A stretch of DNA of 64,000 bases from Dichetophora obliterata. Its lineage: Eukaryota > Arthropoda > Insecta > Diptera > Sciomyzidae. The notes beneath the pieces were generated by a model. That model searched no databases. It saw only the letters and a program-made list of their open reading frames with translations, and was not told the DNA's origin. The DNA is taken from assembly GCA_963920525.1 (NCBI GenBank), contig OY986435.1, positions 96,207,727-96,271,726 of the forward strand, given 5' to 3'. The position numbers and the translations under genes are program-made. This document shows, in pieces, positions 1 to 10,605 of this stretch. How positions within the stretch are numbered: the first letter of the stretch is position 1; each line of letters opens with the position of its first letter.

Positions 1-848
1 ATAAGCGAATGATTATTAAAAAAACCAGCAATTCAACTATATCTTGTGCCCAACTTGCAAGCAAATGCAGTCAATCAGTTTCGAAAATGACAGTTTGGCG
101 ATTTCTAAACACTTCCGAAATAATTGTAAGATCCGTTATGAAGAAAGCTCCAACATTACTTCCGCACCATAAGATGGCACGGCTTCAATTTGCAACAAAT
201 AATTTGGATACCAACTGGGACTCGGTATATAAAAATAGTCTTCTTAACTTAACTTACATTTTAACAATTTTTTTCGGAAAAGGTCATCTTTTCAGATGAA
301 AAGAAGTTTAACTTGGATGGCCCAGATGGATACCGATACTACTGGAGGGATTTAAGAAAGGAACCGCTCATATTTTCCAAAAGAAATTTTGGTGGTGGTT
401 CTGTTATGGTGTGGGGTGCCATTCACAAGACGAGCACACTTGGATTGCGTTTCGTGAGCTCCAAGATGAATAGCTCTGATTATATAAATGTATTGGAGAG
501 CAGCCTCTTGCCATTTTTAGAGGAAAATAGAGAAAGACCGCATATATTTATGCAAGATAATGCAAGAATCCACACAAGTTGACAAACAAAGGCATTTTTG
601 GATGCGTGTTCTATTGACCTTATGGCTTGGCCAGCGTGCTCACCTGACTTAAATCCCATTGAGAACGTTTGGGGAATACTGGCTAGACGTGTTTATAAAG
701 AAAATACAAAATACTTGTCAGTTCCAGATTTAAAAGTTGCTATTTTAAGGGAGTGGACAAGATGGAGCCAAGTATTCTATGCCATTTGTTTGAATCGATG
801 AGAAAGAGAATATTTGACGTTGGAATTGCCAAAGGAGGCCCTATATAA
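1..848 (+). pseudogene. Decayed Tc1-family (Minos-like) transposase
   Basis: This encodes most of a DDE transposase that cuts and pastes its own transposon at TA dinucleotides. The reading frame holds the end of the N-terminal DNA-binding part, then the first catalytic block (FSDEKKFNLDGPDG, about 289-333), the VMVWGAI block (about 403-423), the second aspartate in MQDNARIH (about 550-573) and the third acidic residue in PDLNPIENVWG (about 644-676). The last two acidic residues are 34 residues apart, i.e. DD34E, which defines the Tc1 branch. It is broken: TGA at 580-582 lies inside the catalytic core, and the frame shifts near 750-760, after which the C-terminus (KMEPSILCHLF...) runs to a TAA at 846-848. 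The start lies beyond the window edge. A 52 bp intron-like insert at 225-276 must be removed to join the halves. Family assignment is secure; 'Minos-like' rests on the intron and the long repeated terminus. Confidence 0.9.
225..276 (+). other. Short intron remnant in the Tc1-like transposase
   Basis: The segment begins GTATAT after ...NWDS and ends in a pyrimidine run followed by CG. Removing exactly these 52 bases joins ...TNWDS to EKVIFSDEKKF in one frame, which matches Tc1-family transposases. 52 is not a multiple of three, so reading through destroys the frame. The acceptor should be AG; here it is CG, so splicing is probably dead. Minos is known to carry a short intron in its transposase, which supports the intron reading. 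Confidence 0.6.
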
Positions 849-1146
849 TATACATGTAATAAGTTAAGTTCTTGTTGTTGTACGAAAAACATTAAAAAAT
901 ATAATAAGGTAAGAAAGTCGTATAGTTTTGATACGATTGCAATTAAGCAGCAACGAGAGCATTTCAACACATTCTAACGGTACTCCTTAAAATCAAAGAT
1001 AAGAGCTGATAACGAGACTTTGTTTTAAGAAGTACATTTTGTTCTCTCATTCTGTGTTTAAGCTTTCCTCTAACTGTATTCAACATAGATTTGGTAAGAG
1101 TGCGCAATAAATTTTTTTTGGTGTCGTATAGTTTTGATAAGCACCT
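849..1146 (+). repeat. Right terminal region of the Tc1-like element with direct repeats
   Basis: Non-coding end of the transposon. The 17 bp motif GTCGTATAGTTTTGATA occurs twice in direct orientation, at 917-933 and 1123-1139. The outer copy continues AGCACCT and is followed by TA at 1147-1148, the expected target dinucleotide. Two spaced transposase-binding repeats in a terminus of over 200 bp are the IR/DR arrangement of Minos-, Paris- and Sleeping Beauty-type Tc1 elements. The matching left end lies outside the window. Confidence 0.7.
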
Positions 1147-1148
1147 TA

Positions 1149-1617
1149 GTCAAAAGAATGAGAGAGAGAGAGAGACCGTTAGTGGTATAAGAGATGACCG
1201 TTTCTCATTCACAAAATGCAATTAATTGGAGTTTTCTAAATTCATCAAATTAGTTTCACTGCGTGACTCTGCTGCTGTTAAACCTTATAAAAATATACTA
1301 AAACAAACTTGAACCACATTCACCCTATGCCGCTTTCACTGAAATTAATTTCTTTAAAATTTCAAGTTCCCAATTTTCCAAATAACGGGAAAAACTTAAA
1401 GATGAGTAAAACCTTGAATACATTCGTAAGTTAAAAAACAGTGCTTTAAATGAAACATGGCAACTGTGTTCAGAAAAAACTGAGCTGATGTAACGGTATT
1501 CTATTCAATGAGTCGTTTTAAAGTTAACCTTGAACGCACCATATAGTGTGTCAAAAATGCAGATAGTAGATAAATTATATACGTATACGAAATAATTTCA
1601 CTGTGATCAGCTATACG
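1149..1617. other. No gene seen
   Basis: AT-rich sequence with a short (GA)n run at about 1161-1174. No coding stretch or repeat relation was recognised. Confidence 0.6.
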
Positions 1618-3137
1618 TCATGACTAATGCTACCAACTCATGTTATAGAAAAATAAGTATATTTGCTTCTTAGAACACTGAAAAGTAAGTATTAGTAAGT
1701 ATATTTTTTTAAAATAAGTATAAGTTAGTATTTTACCTTAGAAAAATAAATTGAATACTTTTTTGATATAATTTACTAATTTATGTTAAAATCAGTAGAA
1801 CCCACAATATTCTTTAAATATTGTCACACCCTCTTTTTGTTCTCCTTAAAAAGTTTTGTGTATGCAATCTATCTAAAACCAAAAAGTCTTCAGATTAAAA
1901 AAAAAACAAAATATTAATTTGATATATTTGAAATTCATATATATATTTCTAATACATAAAATAGTTAAAAAACAAACAAAAGCATAACAAAAAGTTAAAA
2001 GTTATACGCATTTTCAAAGTAGTTATATAAAAAAAAAATCACATTCAAATGTGTACAGAGACCAAAGAAAAGTTATCATTATTCGCTCTTGTTATCATAT
2101 ACGCTTGTTTTTTTTCATTTTGCTTGAAATCGTATTTGTCTTGGCTGTAAATTTTATTTAAGGGTGAAGTCTAATTGGTCACTTCCGAAAACTTTACTTT
2201 TTTCTACATTTTTCGAATGTATATGTATCTAATAATATTGTATTAAATTTTTATACAGAGATCCGAGCAGTATAAGTAATTTTTTTCAACCCAAAGCTTA
2301 CTCTACCTGAACTCATGTTAGAACGCATTTAAATCTTAAGAGCGATTTTCTCAAAACTACGTTTTCACGGACGCCACACACTATTTCTCCGGAACCTGTA
2401 AGCTCATCCTTCTGAAATTTTAACCACATATTTTACACAAAACTACTTACAAAATAGACTATAATCGTGTTAGAAGATTGAAGTTTACTATATTTTTTTT
2501 ACAAATAACAGCGAAAAAATTATTTTTTCATTTTTTTTTGGTTTTTGTTAAAGTTAACAACAATTGCTAAAAATGAATATTAATAGTCTGTTTTATAGTC
2601 CTTATCATATTGAATCTAAAACATTTCAGTTTTTTGTTTCAGATAAACAGATGCCAATATATCGTGTGGGGCCGAACTGCCTCCAAATTATTAAAAAACA
2701 TTAATAAAATTTTTTTATTTTTGTAATTAAAGACCTCATTTATCATTCCTAACAACCTATTTAAACATATCTTTCATAGCAAGCTCACGAGAAATTCTCA
2801 AAAATAACCAATTTTTTTAGTCGACGAACTAGACTACACCCTTAATATATCAGGTCTTGTCTTTAAAAATTTTAAAATTCGACACAGCTGTATTCAATAT
2901 TATTTTTTAAAAATAGAATTGACTCCAAAGTCTGTATTTTTAACGCTGTTGATTACAATTTTCAAACTTTTCCGTTTTTGCAAACAAAAACGTTCAACCG
3001 AAGCTGAAAAGTAAGCATAATTAAGTATACATCTTAAAAGTAAGTATACTTATAAGTATGCAATTTTAGTAAGTATTTGAAGCTGAAAATAAGTATGATA
3101 CTTACAAAGTAAGTATAGTTGGTAACATTAGTCATGA
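1618..3137. mobile_element. 1.5 kb inverted-repeat DNA element, superfamily unknown
   Basis: The ends are inverted copies: TCATGACTAATGCTACCAAC at 1618 and its complement at the right end, closing at 3137, with one mismatch over about 20 bp. Inside each end lie several copies of AAGTAAGTAT or its variants (about 1650-1740 on the left, 3010-3116 on the right), a subterminal repeat pattern typical of transposase-binding sites. The interior (about 1750-3000) shows no transposase. A CATG sits at both boundaries, but because the TIR tip is itself palindromic a target duplication cannot be separated from the TIR. It is most simply a non-autonomous DNA transposon; the superfamily is not identifiable from this copy. 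Confidence 0.65.
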
Positions 3138-4298
3138 CTCATGAGTATTCTAAGCATTTTAACCCAATAAGAAATGGAAATACACTAACAAAACATGCAA
3201 TATCAAAATCCATGCATGGGAAGAGGTTCAAATAAAATTAACAACAAAAATTCAAATAAAATTAAAACACAACCCACCATAACATAAAATTTCTTTATTG
3301 TTGTTGTTATTCATTTCACATCGATACAAAAACAAACGTTAAAATTTTATATTGTGAGAGTATTAAGAGCTGATTAAACTATGAAAAACCACGTGTATTT
3401 TCTCTATCATAACGCGTCCGTTTTTGCTTGCTTAAATTTTTGGACAATTATTTCGATCGCTTCCATCTTTTACACTAAATATTAGAATAATCTCAAAAAA
3501 ATTAAACAGGACAAACAAAGTTTAAATTTTCCTTACTTTTCTTAATTTTAAGCAACATGAAAGGCATACGAACGTTACATGCTCCACTATGGAAATGTCC
3601 ATATGGTATAAATATTTGGTTTGATCCCCAAGACCGAAAGTGTGGCTGTGTTATTACCTAATAATCTTTACATTTAGACAAATCAAGGCTTATAAGAATA
3701 ACATCGCTTCAGTAAATCACAACATTATACTGCTAATTCGTTCAGATATATGCTGAAAATCCATGCTGTTTTATTTTCTGCTGGGTGTTTCCACTGATGA
3801 GTGAAAGAGATGCCACTGCCCATGGAAAAGGTCCATGTGACGGAATAGGTGGTAATCGAAAACGCCTTGTAGCACAAGCTAGTTTGCAAACCTCATCAAA
3901 AAACCACATTCTTTAATACCAAAATCACTGCATGATTGGGTAAAAATAAATTTAAAGAAAACAGAAGTTTTCTATAGTTCAAAACATGATCTAGCAACGA
4001 CAGATGATGTCTTAAAACCGAGGTTTTCACAAACAACAATAGTACCTGAAGCTCAAAGGTGTCACTGTGTTATTCCAAGTAACGATAAATCATTATTATT
4101 AAAAAAATATGTATTGGACTCTAATTATAAGACTTTTACAAACAAAAGTTAATAAAATAATTAAAAAAATTTTGTAAAATCTGTCAATTTATTTTAAGAT
4201 TTTTATCAGTAAAGACTTGCAGAAGACTCTTACGCAATTGAAAATGCGAGCTGAGTTACTTTAAGCTTTATTTTTGTCTGATGATATGCAATTTGACG
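3138..4298. other. No gene seen
   Basis: AT-rich DNA without a recognisable coding region or repeat family. Confidence 0.55.
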
Positions 4299-4335
4299 TA
4301 GGCAAACTTGGAATATTTAATTCAAAGTTTGCCTA
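4299..4335. repeat. Compact 37 bp hairpin
   Basis: TAGGCAAACTTGGAAT is followed, after a loop of a few bases, by its near-complement ending in GTTTGCCTA. The stem is about 16 bp. No neighbouring gene explains it; it could be the collapsed core of a miniature element. Confidence 0.5.
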
Positions 4336-4639
4336 GAATAAATGCTCATAACTTCCAAACCATAAGTGACACCATTCTGGATAAAATCTCATTTTAACGG
4401 TAATTAATTGATAATTTTTTAATAATTATTCTAAAAAAAATCGAAGAGGGCGTTTTTTATAAAAAAAAACAATTATTTTATTTGACAAAAAAAAATTTCA
4501 ATAAAAATTCTTATTTTCTTAAATTCTTATAAAAGAGTTGAAAAGAAAGTCAATTACCTTTTATTTGGCGTTTACTTTGGTCAAATTCCGTCAATTCGTT
4601 AAAAAGTTACAATAACTTTTACATATACATTCACACTAA

Positions 4640-5227
4640 GAGTCAATTTTTCAGTGCTGGTATAAACCCCAGGTAACAAGAGTTTAGTTAATCGTAGATT
4701 AAAGTTAACCAGAGTTTAACCACACAATTACTTTTCCAGAGCTTGGTTAAGTAACCAGCACTTTTGTGTTTATTGATATGGCAGCACCATTAAACGTTAT
4801 TAAAATTCAAATAAATATCTGTAAAATCTGAGTTCTCAATAAAAAAAAAAAAACAAAATGAGTAACAGAAGAATCTGCAATTTTTCCATTAAAGAAATTG
4901 AATTTTTGTTAGCAACAATCAACAAATCGTCGATGCGCCTACAAAAATGGTAATGCTTTAAAAAAGCAGCAAATTAATAAAACAGGAAGAAGGCCGAAAC
5001 CGTCCTCTGCAATCACAGCTAAGCTCAGTGTGAACTTTTTTTTTATAAATGAAGTAAACAAATCATTTGTCAAAATCGAACGGCAAGTTAACAAAAGCTT
5101 TCCCAATGAATATTGAGTGGTTAACCTTAGTTTAAACTTTGGTTAATATTCACTGAAATTCTTATTTCTTGGTTTAAACTTCGTTTAACCGAGAAACAGA
5201 ACTAAACTTGCACTGAAAAATCGGCCC
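4640..5227. mobile_element. PIF/Harbinger-like element, internally deleted
   Basis: The left end is GAGTCAATTTTTCAGTGC and the right end is the complement of GGGCCGATTTTTCAGTGC, a terminal inverted repeat of 18 bp with three mismatches. TAA stands on both sides (4637-4639 and 5228-5230), matching the 3 bp TAA/TTA duplication of PIF/Harbinger elements, and the GGGCC start also suits that group. Subterminal sequences rich in GGTTAA/TTAACC also pair across the element. Only a remnant of the Myb/SANT-like accessory gene remains inside; no DDE transposase is present, so the element would have depended on another copy. Confidence 0.75.
4858..5030 (+). pseudogene. Myb/SANT-like accessory protein remnant
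   Basis: From an ATG at 4858 the sequence reads MSNRRICNFSIKEIEFLLAT and on to a Trp followed by TAA at about 4951-4953. In the next frame NALKKQQINKTGRRPKP follows. A start with FS/T-x-x-E-I-x-x-LL, then a Trp, then a Lys-rich stretch leading to KTG..P is the pattern of Myb/SANT-like DNA-binding proteins that accompany PIF/Harbinger transposases and help bring them to DNA. The protein is truncated and frameshifted, with the middle of the domain missing. The identification is by motif pattern only. Confidence 0.55.
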
Positions 5228-5230
5228 TAA

Positions 5231-5944
5231 AATTAAAAATTAAACACTCTGTAAAAAGTTTTTTCGTTAATCTGGGCCAAAAAAATTTACGCTAGGAGTG
5301 TAACTACAAGCAGTGTACACCGTAAAAATGTTATCTATATTGGAATACTTTTAAGTTTTAGGTGGACAACTTCAAAAATAATGCCCCATATATAGACTGA
5401 TAAAGTAAATAAACTAACAAAACTAGACGCCCTAAAACCTATGGTCCTTAGAGCCAGTTTTTTGAGAAAACAATTGAAAAAATGAAGTTATCAAAATTAA
5501 TATAAAAAAAAACAAATTAAATATATTTAGAAAAAAAAATATTTTCTGAGATGGGACCCTAAAGGTTATGCTAAGGAAAAGCTGAGTCGATTCTTCGCTG
5601 AATATAGCTTAAAAGGCTTGCGACTATTCTCGCAATTGGATATCATTACGCAGCTTTAATGAAAAAAAGGAATGTTTTTCATTAAATGTAAATTCAATTA
5701 GTTTTCTAACTAAAGGTATTGAAATGCCAACTTCAAAAATATAAAAACAACGTAAAATTTAATATTGAGCAATTTCAAAACTTTTAATACAGTTCTGCAA
5801 TATTGATCGAAGACGTAAGGGTTGTTTTTGCCTCTTTTCTAATTTTATGGAATTGCATCCGAAGATTATGGTATAACTGAAAGTTATCATCTTATTAGGG
5901 AGGCATATAATTATAGAGATATATAAATTATAGATATACATATC
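5231..5944. other. No gene seen
   Basis: AT-rich spacer between the Harbinger-like and mariner elements; nothing recognised. Confidence 0.55.
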
Positions 5945-5946
5945 TA

Positions 5947-6870
5947 CAGGGTTGCCAATATTCGAAGCGCTCATTTTATTTTTAAATAAATCAAAGAAAC
6001 CACAATTTTTTGTCTGTTCGTCATGAATATCATTTAATTGGGTTCAAGTAGATTTGCTTACATTATTTCTTGAATATGATATCTCGTAAATGGTCTCCAT
6101 TGGCCTCTACGACATATTGTGCCCGTTTTGCAGCATTTTCCATGGTTTTCTATAACATTTCGATGGGAATGGCTGTTATTTCTTGACCGATGTTGGTTTT
6201 CAGCTCTTGTAGGGTCTTTGGCTTGTTGACGTAAACCTTTGATTTCAAATAACCCCACAAAAAGAAGTCTGGAGGCGTTAAATCTGGTGATCTTGGCGGC
6301 CAATCGAAATCACTATTTTTTGACATCAAACGGCCAGGGAACAATTGCTTCAAAAAATCGATTGTAGTGCGGCTTGTGTGTGGTGGCGCGCCATCTTGTT
6401 GAAACCAGTAGTGCCTGATACGCTTTCGACGAACGATTGGCATGAAAAAATTGTTTATCATATCGCGATAACGCTCCTGATTGACAGTAACTCTGTGGCC
6501 ATTATCATCTTCGAAAAAGAACGGCCCAATGAGCATTTTAGCACAAACGCCGCACCAAACAGTGACTTTTGCATCGTGAAGAGGTACCTCTTGAATCAGA
6601 CTGGTACCTCTTGATTTTCAGTGGCATAAATACGGCAATTTTGTTTGTTTACCGTTCCGTTCAACTGAAAATGAGCTTCATCGCTCATTGAGTTGAGTTT
6701 TCACTATTGACTTGTTTTGTTGAATGTAAATTTCAACAATTTTAGAGCGTTCGCGTGGCGTGTACTGTGACGATATGACGCTTCAAACGCGGTATGTCAT
6801 TAGTCGATTTGGCATCACTGCGGAAAGTTACAGTGTTGCCAGATGGGCGCTTCGAATATTGACAACCCTG
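5947..6870 (-). mobile_element. DD41D (rosa-type) mariner element, 924 bp, internally deleted
   Basis: Terminal inverted repeats of about 27 bp begin CAGGGTTG(C/T)CAATATTCG and continue AAGCGC. They lie at 5947-5973 and 6844-6870. TA is present on both sides (5945-5946 and 6871-6872), the duplication expected of Tc1/mariner elements. The interior carries a damaged transposase on the minus strand. At 924 bp the element is shorter than a usual mariner (about 1.3 kb) because most of the N-terminal domain has been deleted. Confidence 0.9.
6063..6769 (-). pseudogene. DD41D mariner transposase, broken
   Basis: Reading leftwards: an N-terminal helix piece (RSKIVEIYIQQNKSIVKTQ, about 6765-6705), a deletion junction, the first catalytic block MSDEAHFQLNGTV (about 6690-6650), a frameshift near 6590-6620, VWCG and MLIGPFFFEDDNGHRVTVNQ, the second aspartate in WFQQDGAPPHT, and the third in PRSPDLTPPDFFLWGYLKSK. 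From the D of QQDG to the D of PPDF are 41 intervening residues, i.e. DD41D, the spacing of the rosa group first described in Ceratitis rosa. A stop codon follows IPIEML; beyond it the native C-terminus (ENAAKRAQYVVEANGDHL) reads to a TAA at 6063-6065. The helix-turn-helix region is mostly deleted and there are at least two inactivating lesions, so it cannot make a working enzyme. Confidence 0.88.
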
Positions 6871-6872
6871 TA

Positions 6873-7286
6873 TATAGAGATAATAAATATAAATTGGTTC
6901 CAATAGCTTTTATGAAAGCCTTTTGGCTCTTACAGTAGTCAAAATGAGCGCTGATGAAAGTATCAGTGTACATAACTAATTTCTTAATAGTGTGCCGAAA
7001 GATTTAAAGAAGCTTGTGTGTTACTTGGGGCTGTTTATGTTACCAACACTGTATATCAAATACACTAGGGATGATACGACTTAGTAATTATAACTCAAAG
7101 AAAAATAAATGGGTTTTTAATGATAAAAAAAAGTTTCTCAACCAATCTCAGAGGCATTTTCAGCTATCAACACTTAAATGATACTTTAAGAAATATTAAA
7201 AAAGAACAAAAAATATTGTTAAAAAATTTCAGAATAGATGCTAATGTGAATTCGGCAAACATACATATATCGAAAGCAGTATTTAC
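6873..7286. other. No gene seen
   Basis: AT-rich sequence; short open frames here match nothing recognised. Confidence 0.5.
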
Positions 7287-7424
7287 TGTATGTGTATGTA
7301 AAACAAAACGAAGACTGAACGTCGTGAAAGAAACGAGCAACAATATTTTTTGATATGGGAAAATGTATTGCTTACCGTGTCTTGCACCACGTTCAGCGTT
7401 CGTTTCGTTTTACATAAACATGCA
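7287..7424. repeat. Long near-perfect hairpin (~65 bp arms)
   Basis: The left arm, containing ATGTAAAACAAAACGAAGAC then TGAACGTCGTG, and the right arm, containing CACGTTCAGCGTTCGTTTCG then TTTTACAT, are complementary over about 65 bp with scattered mismatches. The centre is only about 8 bases (GATATGGG, near 7353-7360). No target duplication is evident. It is either a foldback miniature element or a transcribed hairpin locus; the sequence alone cannot tell which. Confidence 0.65.
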
Positions 7425-8396
7425 ATAAGAGTGCTATATCTTAATTTTTCTTATCACCAGTCTGGTCATCAAATTTTTTATTATACTGCAATGTATTATT
7501 CAATATTATCATCAGCCTTTCATTTATGGAAATTATTTTTAATTAAAAACTTTTAAAAAGACATAAAATTTGTATTTCTTTGATATAAGATAAGGTGAAT
7601 GCATTTAAACAGTATTTTTAATTGCTAAACTACGTAATTCAAATAATTATTGCCTTAAAAGTTTGCTTGTTTGTTTCAAAAACTTTCGCAGTCTTAATAG
7701 AAATCTATTTTCAAAGCTACATAGACCAATTACATATGTTTCAATTTATTTTAGTTGTTTTTTTAATATTTTTTTGCACTAAATCTTGACCCTGAAACGG
7801 TAGGAAAAAGCTAGCTAAAACTAGAAGGCGACCTCATACATGCATCTACATAAATAAAATTCAGTACCTATAGGTTTTTAAGGTCTGTAGCAGTTCCGGA
7901 TTAACCTATAAGCAAATTAAGCAATTGCTTAGGGCATCACTTTTCGGGGTAGCACCATAAACATCACCGAAAAAATATTTGCTACTTTCACTGTTTGCTA
8001 CATTTGAAGGATACCTTATTATAATAATGAAAATTTACTATAATTTCTTTTACCAAATACTATTTTTCTACAAAAACACAGATTCGGTAATTTTCCTCAA
8101 AAATCTTACCTGAAATTATGTACTCCTTGAGATTACCCAATGTCTACAGAAAAATGATGGTCGCACATAAAATTGTATTTTATTGAAAATATTTTCTGCG
8201 TCAGCGATATTACCATGGCCATTTATATTAGGGTTGCTGGACCTTATAAGCCAATTTGATTCCTTTCTAGCGACACACATAACCAAATATGAAAACGCCG
8301 GAAAAGGATCGTCTCTAATTTGCTTAACCCTTTGATGACCGAATTAAAATCGGTGGGGCTACACATTTCTGTGGTCACATATGTGTTATGGCGTAT
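7425..8396. other. No gene; possible hAT terminus remnant
   Basis: No coding region. At about 7888-7950 the sequence GCAGTTCCGGATTAACC continues into GCAATTGCTTAGGGC, which resembles the ends of hAT-type elements (CAG.GCCGG...GCTTAGGG). No partner end or 8 bp duplication was found, so this is a weak resemblance. Confidence 0.35.
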
Positions 8397-8582
8397 TCGT
8401 TCTCGAAAAAATGTTGCATTTTTTCTGCCATCTTTGAGAAATCTGAATTTTTCTTCTTTTGAGGCCAACATTCTCGCGAAAAGAATACGATTCAATTGTA
8501 GTGGTCACTATTTTTATTCTCAAGTGGGCAGAATTTCCAAAAAGGGCAGAAAAAATGTTGCATTTTTTCGAGAAACGAAAAT
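8397..8582. repeat. ~34 bp inverted repeat, 115 bp apart
   Basis: TCTCGAAAAAATGTTGCATT followed by TTTTCTGCC at about 8400-8430 recurs as its complement at about 8547-8577, with few mismatches. The pair could be the ends of a ~185 bp miniature element; no flanking duplication is apparent. Confidence 0.5.
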
Positions 8583-8859
8583 GCCATTAGTCTTTACTCA
8601 AGTATGAACTAATAAAAACTTTAAAGTCCTTGGTGCCCGGATTCGTAAGTTGCAGGGTGTTGCTTATTTGCTACGTTTTGCAATTATCGAACAAACTAAA
8701 CACTTTTCTCGTGATATTTTTGTGTATATCTCTCTCTTACCTTTATTTAGTTTAATTGAGCACTTAGTTTTACAATTAAACAATTATTTTAATGTTTGTA
8801 TGCACTTTTTGTACAAACACTGTTTTTGAGAAACGATCACGACATGAAGGTCGTCCATT

Positions 8860-9118
8860 CAAGCGCGTCGGAAGCGAATTTCATCCTGGGGGGCAGTACA
8901 AATGGGGGGCAGTACAAATGGTGGTGCAAAAAAAGTTCACCAAAATTTTTTCACATGAAACATGAAGAAGAGAGAAAGAAGAGGAAAATATATAATACAA
9001 AAATATTATCGTTGTAAAAAAACTGATATTTTGAATAACGTTTCCTTTTAAATTGTTTATCTAGCTAAAAAAGTGCGGGGGCAACTGCCCCCCTTGCCCC
9101 CCGCTTCCGACGCCGATG
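8860..9118. mobile_element. hAT-type miniature element with perfect 8 bp duplication
   Basis: The octamer CGTCCATT stands immediately left (8852-8859) and right (9119-9126) of this 259 bp segment. The ends are CAAGCGCGTCGGAAGCG and the complement of CATCGGCGTCGGAAGCG, inverted repeats of 17 bp with three mismatches starting CA, followed inward by runs of G (GGGGGGCAG). 8 bp duplications, CA...TG ends and G-rich subterminal DNA are all typical of hAT elements. The segment GGGGGGCAGTACAAAT is duplicated in tandem near 8887-8920. No transposase is encoded. Confidence 0.85.
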
Positions 9119-9126
9119 CGTCCATT

Positions 9127-10605
9127 TTACTCTACTTATAACGGCTACTGAATCGACAAGTGCAAGGCACACATATCCACAAGACCTTAAACCAATCAAG
9201 AAGCTGAAATTCAGCAGTTTCACCTTCAAACGCCTTTGATTTTTTGTAACGTAAAAGACGTTTTGTGTCAATTTGACACTATGTATTTCAACCGAAGATT
9301 TAAGTTTTATACCACTAAAAACCCAAGTTTATCAGCTTATATTCATGTTATATTAAAATATTTATTTTCAAAAAACTCAAAAAGAAATTGTTTGCCACGT
9401 TAGAACTATAAAATTAAAATAATAGATAAAATCATAAAAATGAAAATTTGATTCTTTTTCACTAATTACTCTAAATTTGAGCACATTTTTTACATAGGGC
9501 AAAAAGATGAATTGGACAAACATGGGAATCGCAGTTATCACATTGCGTTCTGTGGAGACTCGCACTTGATTTATACGGACAAAAATATTTACAGTTTTAG
9601 TTTTTATTTTTTCTTTGTGCTCAATTCTTAACTCAGCGTCAATTTAACACTGTACGCAGTTTGAGAGAATTCTTTATATAGCTTAACAATGACTTATTTT
9701 GGAATTTTTTCTTTGGTAAAATATACATTTGGGTATGACTTTTACACTGAGCCAAAATCCCTAGTGGATTTGAGCATAAATTAGAAAGATATTGGCTTTT
9801 CTTTTTAAAAATGGTGTCAAATTAACGCTAAAAGCGTTTGAAGGTTACGATGCAAAAGCAAAAGCTAAATGGCACTAGTCAAGACACGAATCTGAATCAA
9901 AATCAAAAATTATATTTTTAACGAACAAATAATTTTTAAAAAATTTTCTAAACGTTTAGAAATAAATTTTTAAAGGATCAAAAATAGCACTAAAAGTTCG
10001 CTATTTCAAATTCAGATAGTGAGACAAAATTTAGTAGAGTCATAAATAATTCAGACCCATTCTTTCGAAATAAATAAAAACTACAATTTGACTCCCTGGG
10101 GTGAAAATTATGGGGTAATTTTGTGTTTTCCCGGAGGTTTTTTCACAAAATATGCTTTTGCAAGAAAACTTTTCAAGTGTAGTTTTCCGCAAAGTTGTTT
10201 GAGTTACAAATAGAAGTATTTGGTGGTAAAACCAGCAAATTTTGGAAAAAATACATTTTTTTTAAGTTTAAAGTGAATTTAAAAAAAAATTACTTCATAA
10301 GCCTTTTTTTTATTAAAAATTGTTATTCCTCGTTAAATTGCTTTACTCCATTTTTTCACTTAAACATGAGCAATTCCACCTTAATTATGATTTACACATA
10401 AAAAGGTTAGGTTAGGTTAACCCATTAGTGCATAAACGAAACTATTAAGGTCAGGAAGATGAAATTTTCTGAACCGTGCTATTTTTACCTAAATAAGAAG
10501 ATGAAACTACTGCCATCGATTGGAAAATTAATTTTCCTACTTTTCCAGACCGTACTTTTTAAAGGACGCTGCGCATAGAATACCATACCATAGAATACCA
10601 TTCAT
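9127..10605. other. No gene seen
   Basis: AT-rich DNA. A short GGTTAGGTTAGGTTAA run lies at about 10405-10420, and a tandem TAGAATACCATACCA motif at about 10575-10602. Neither relates to a gene. Confidence 0.5.

Noticed and set aside
10405..10420. GGTTAGGTTAGGTTAA as an insect telomere (TTAGG)n repeat
   Set aside because: Only about three imperfect units, interstitial, and higher flies lack TTAGG telomeres.
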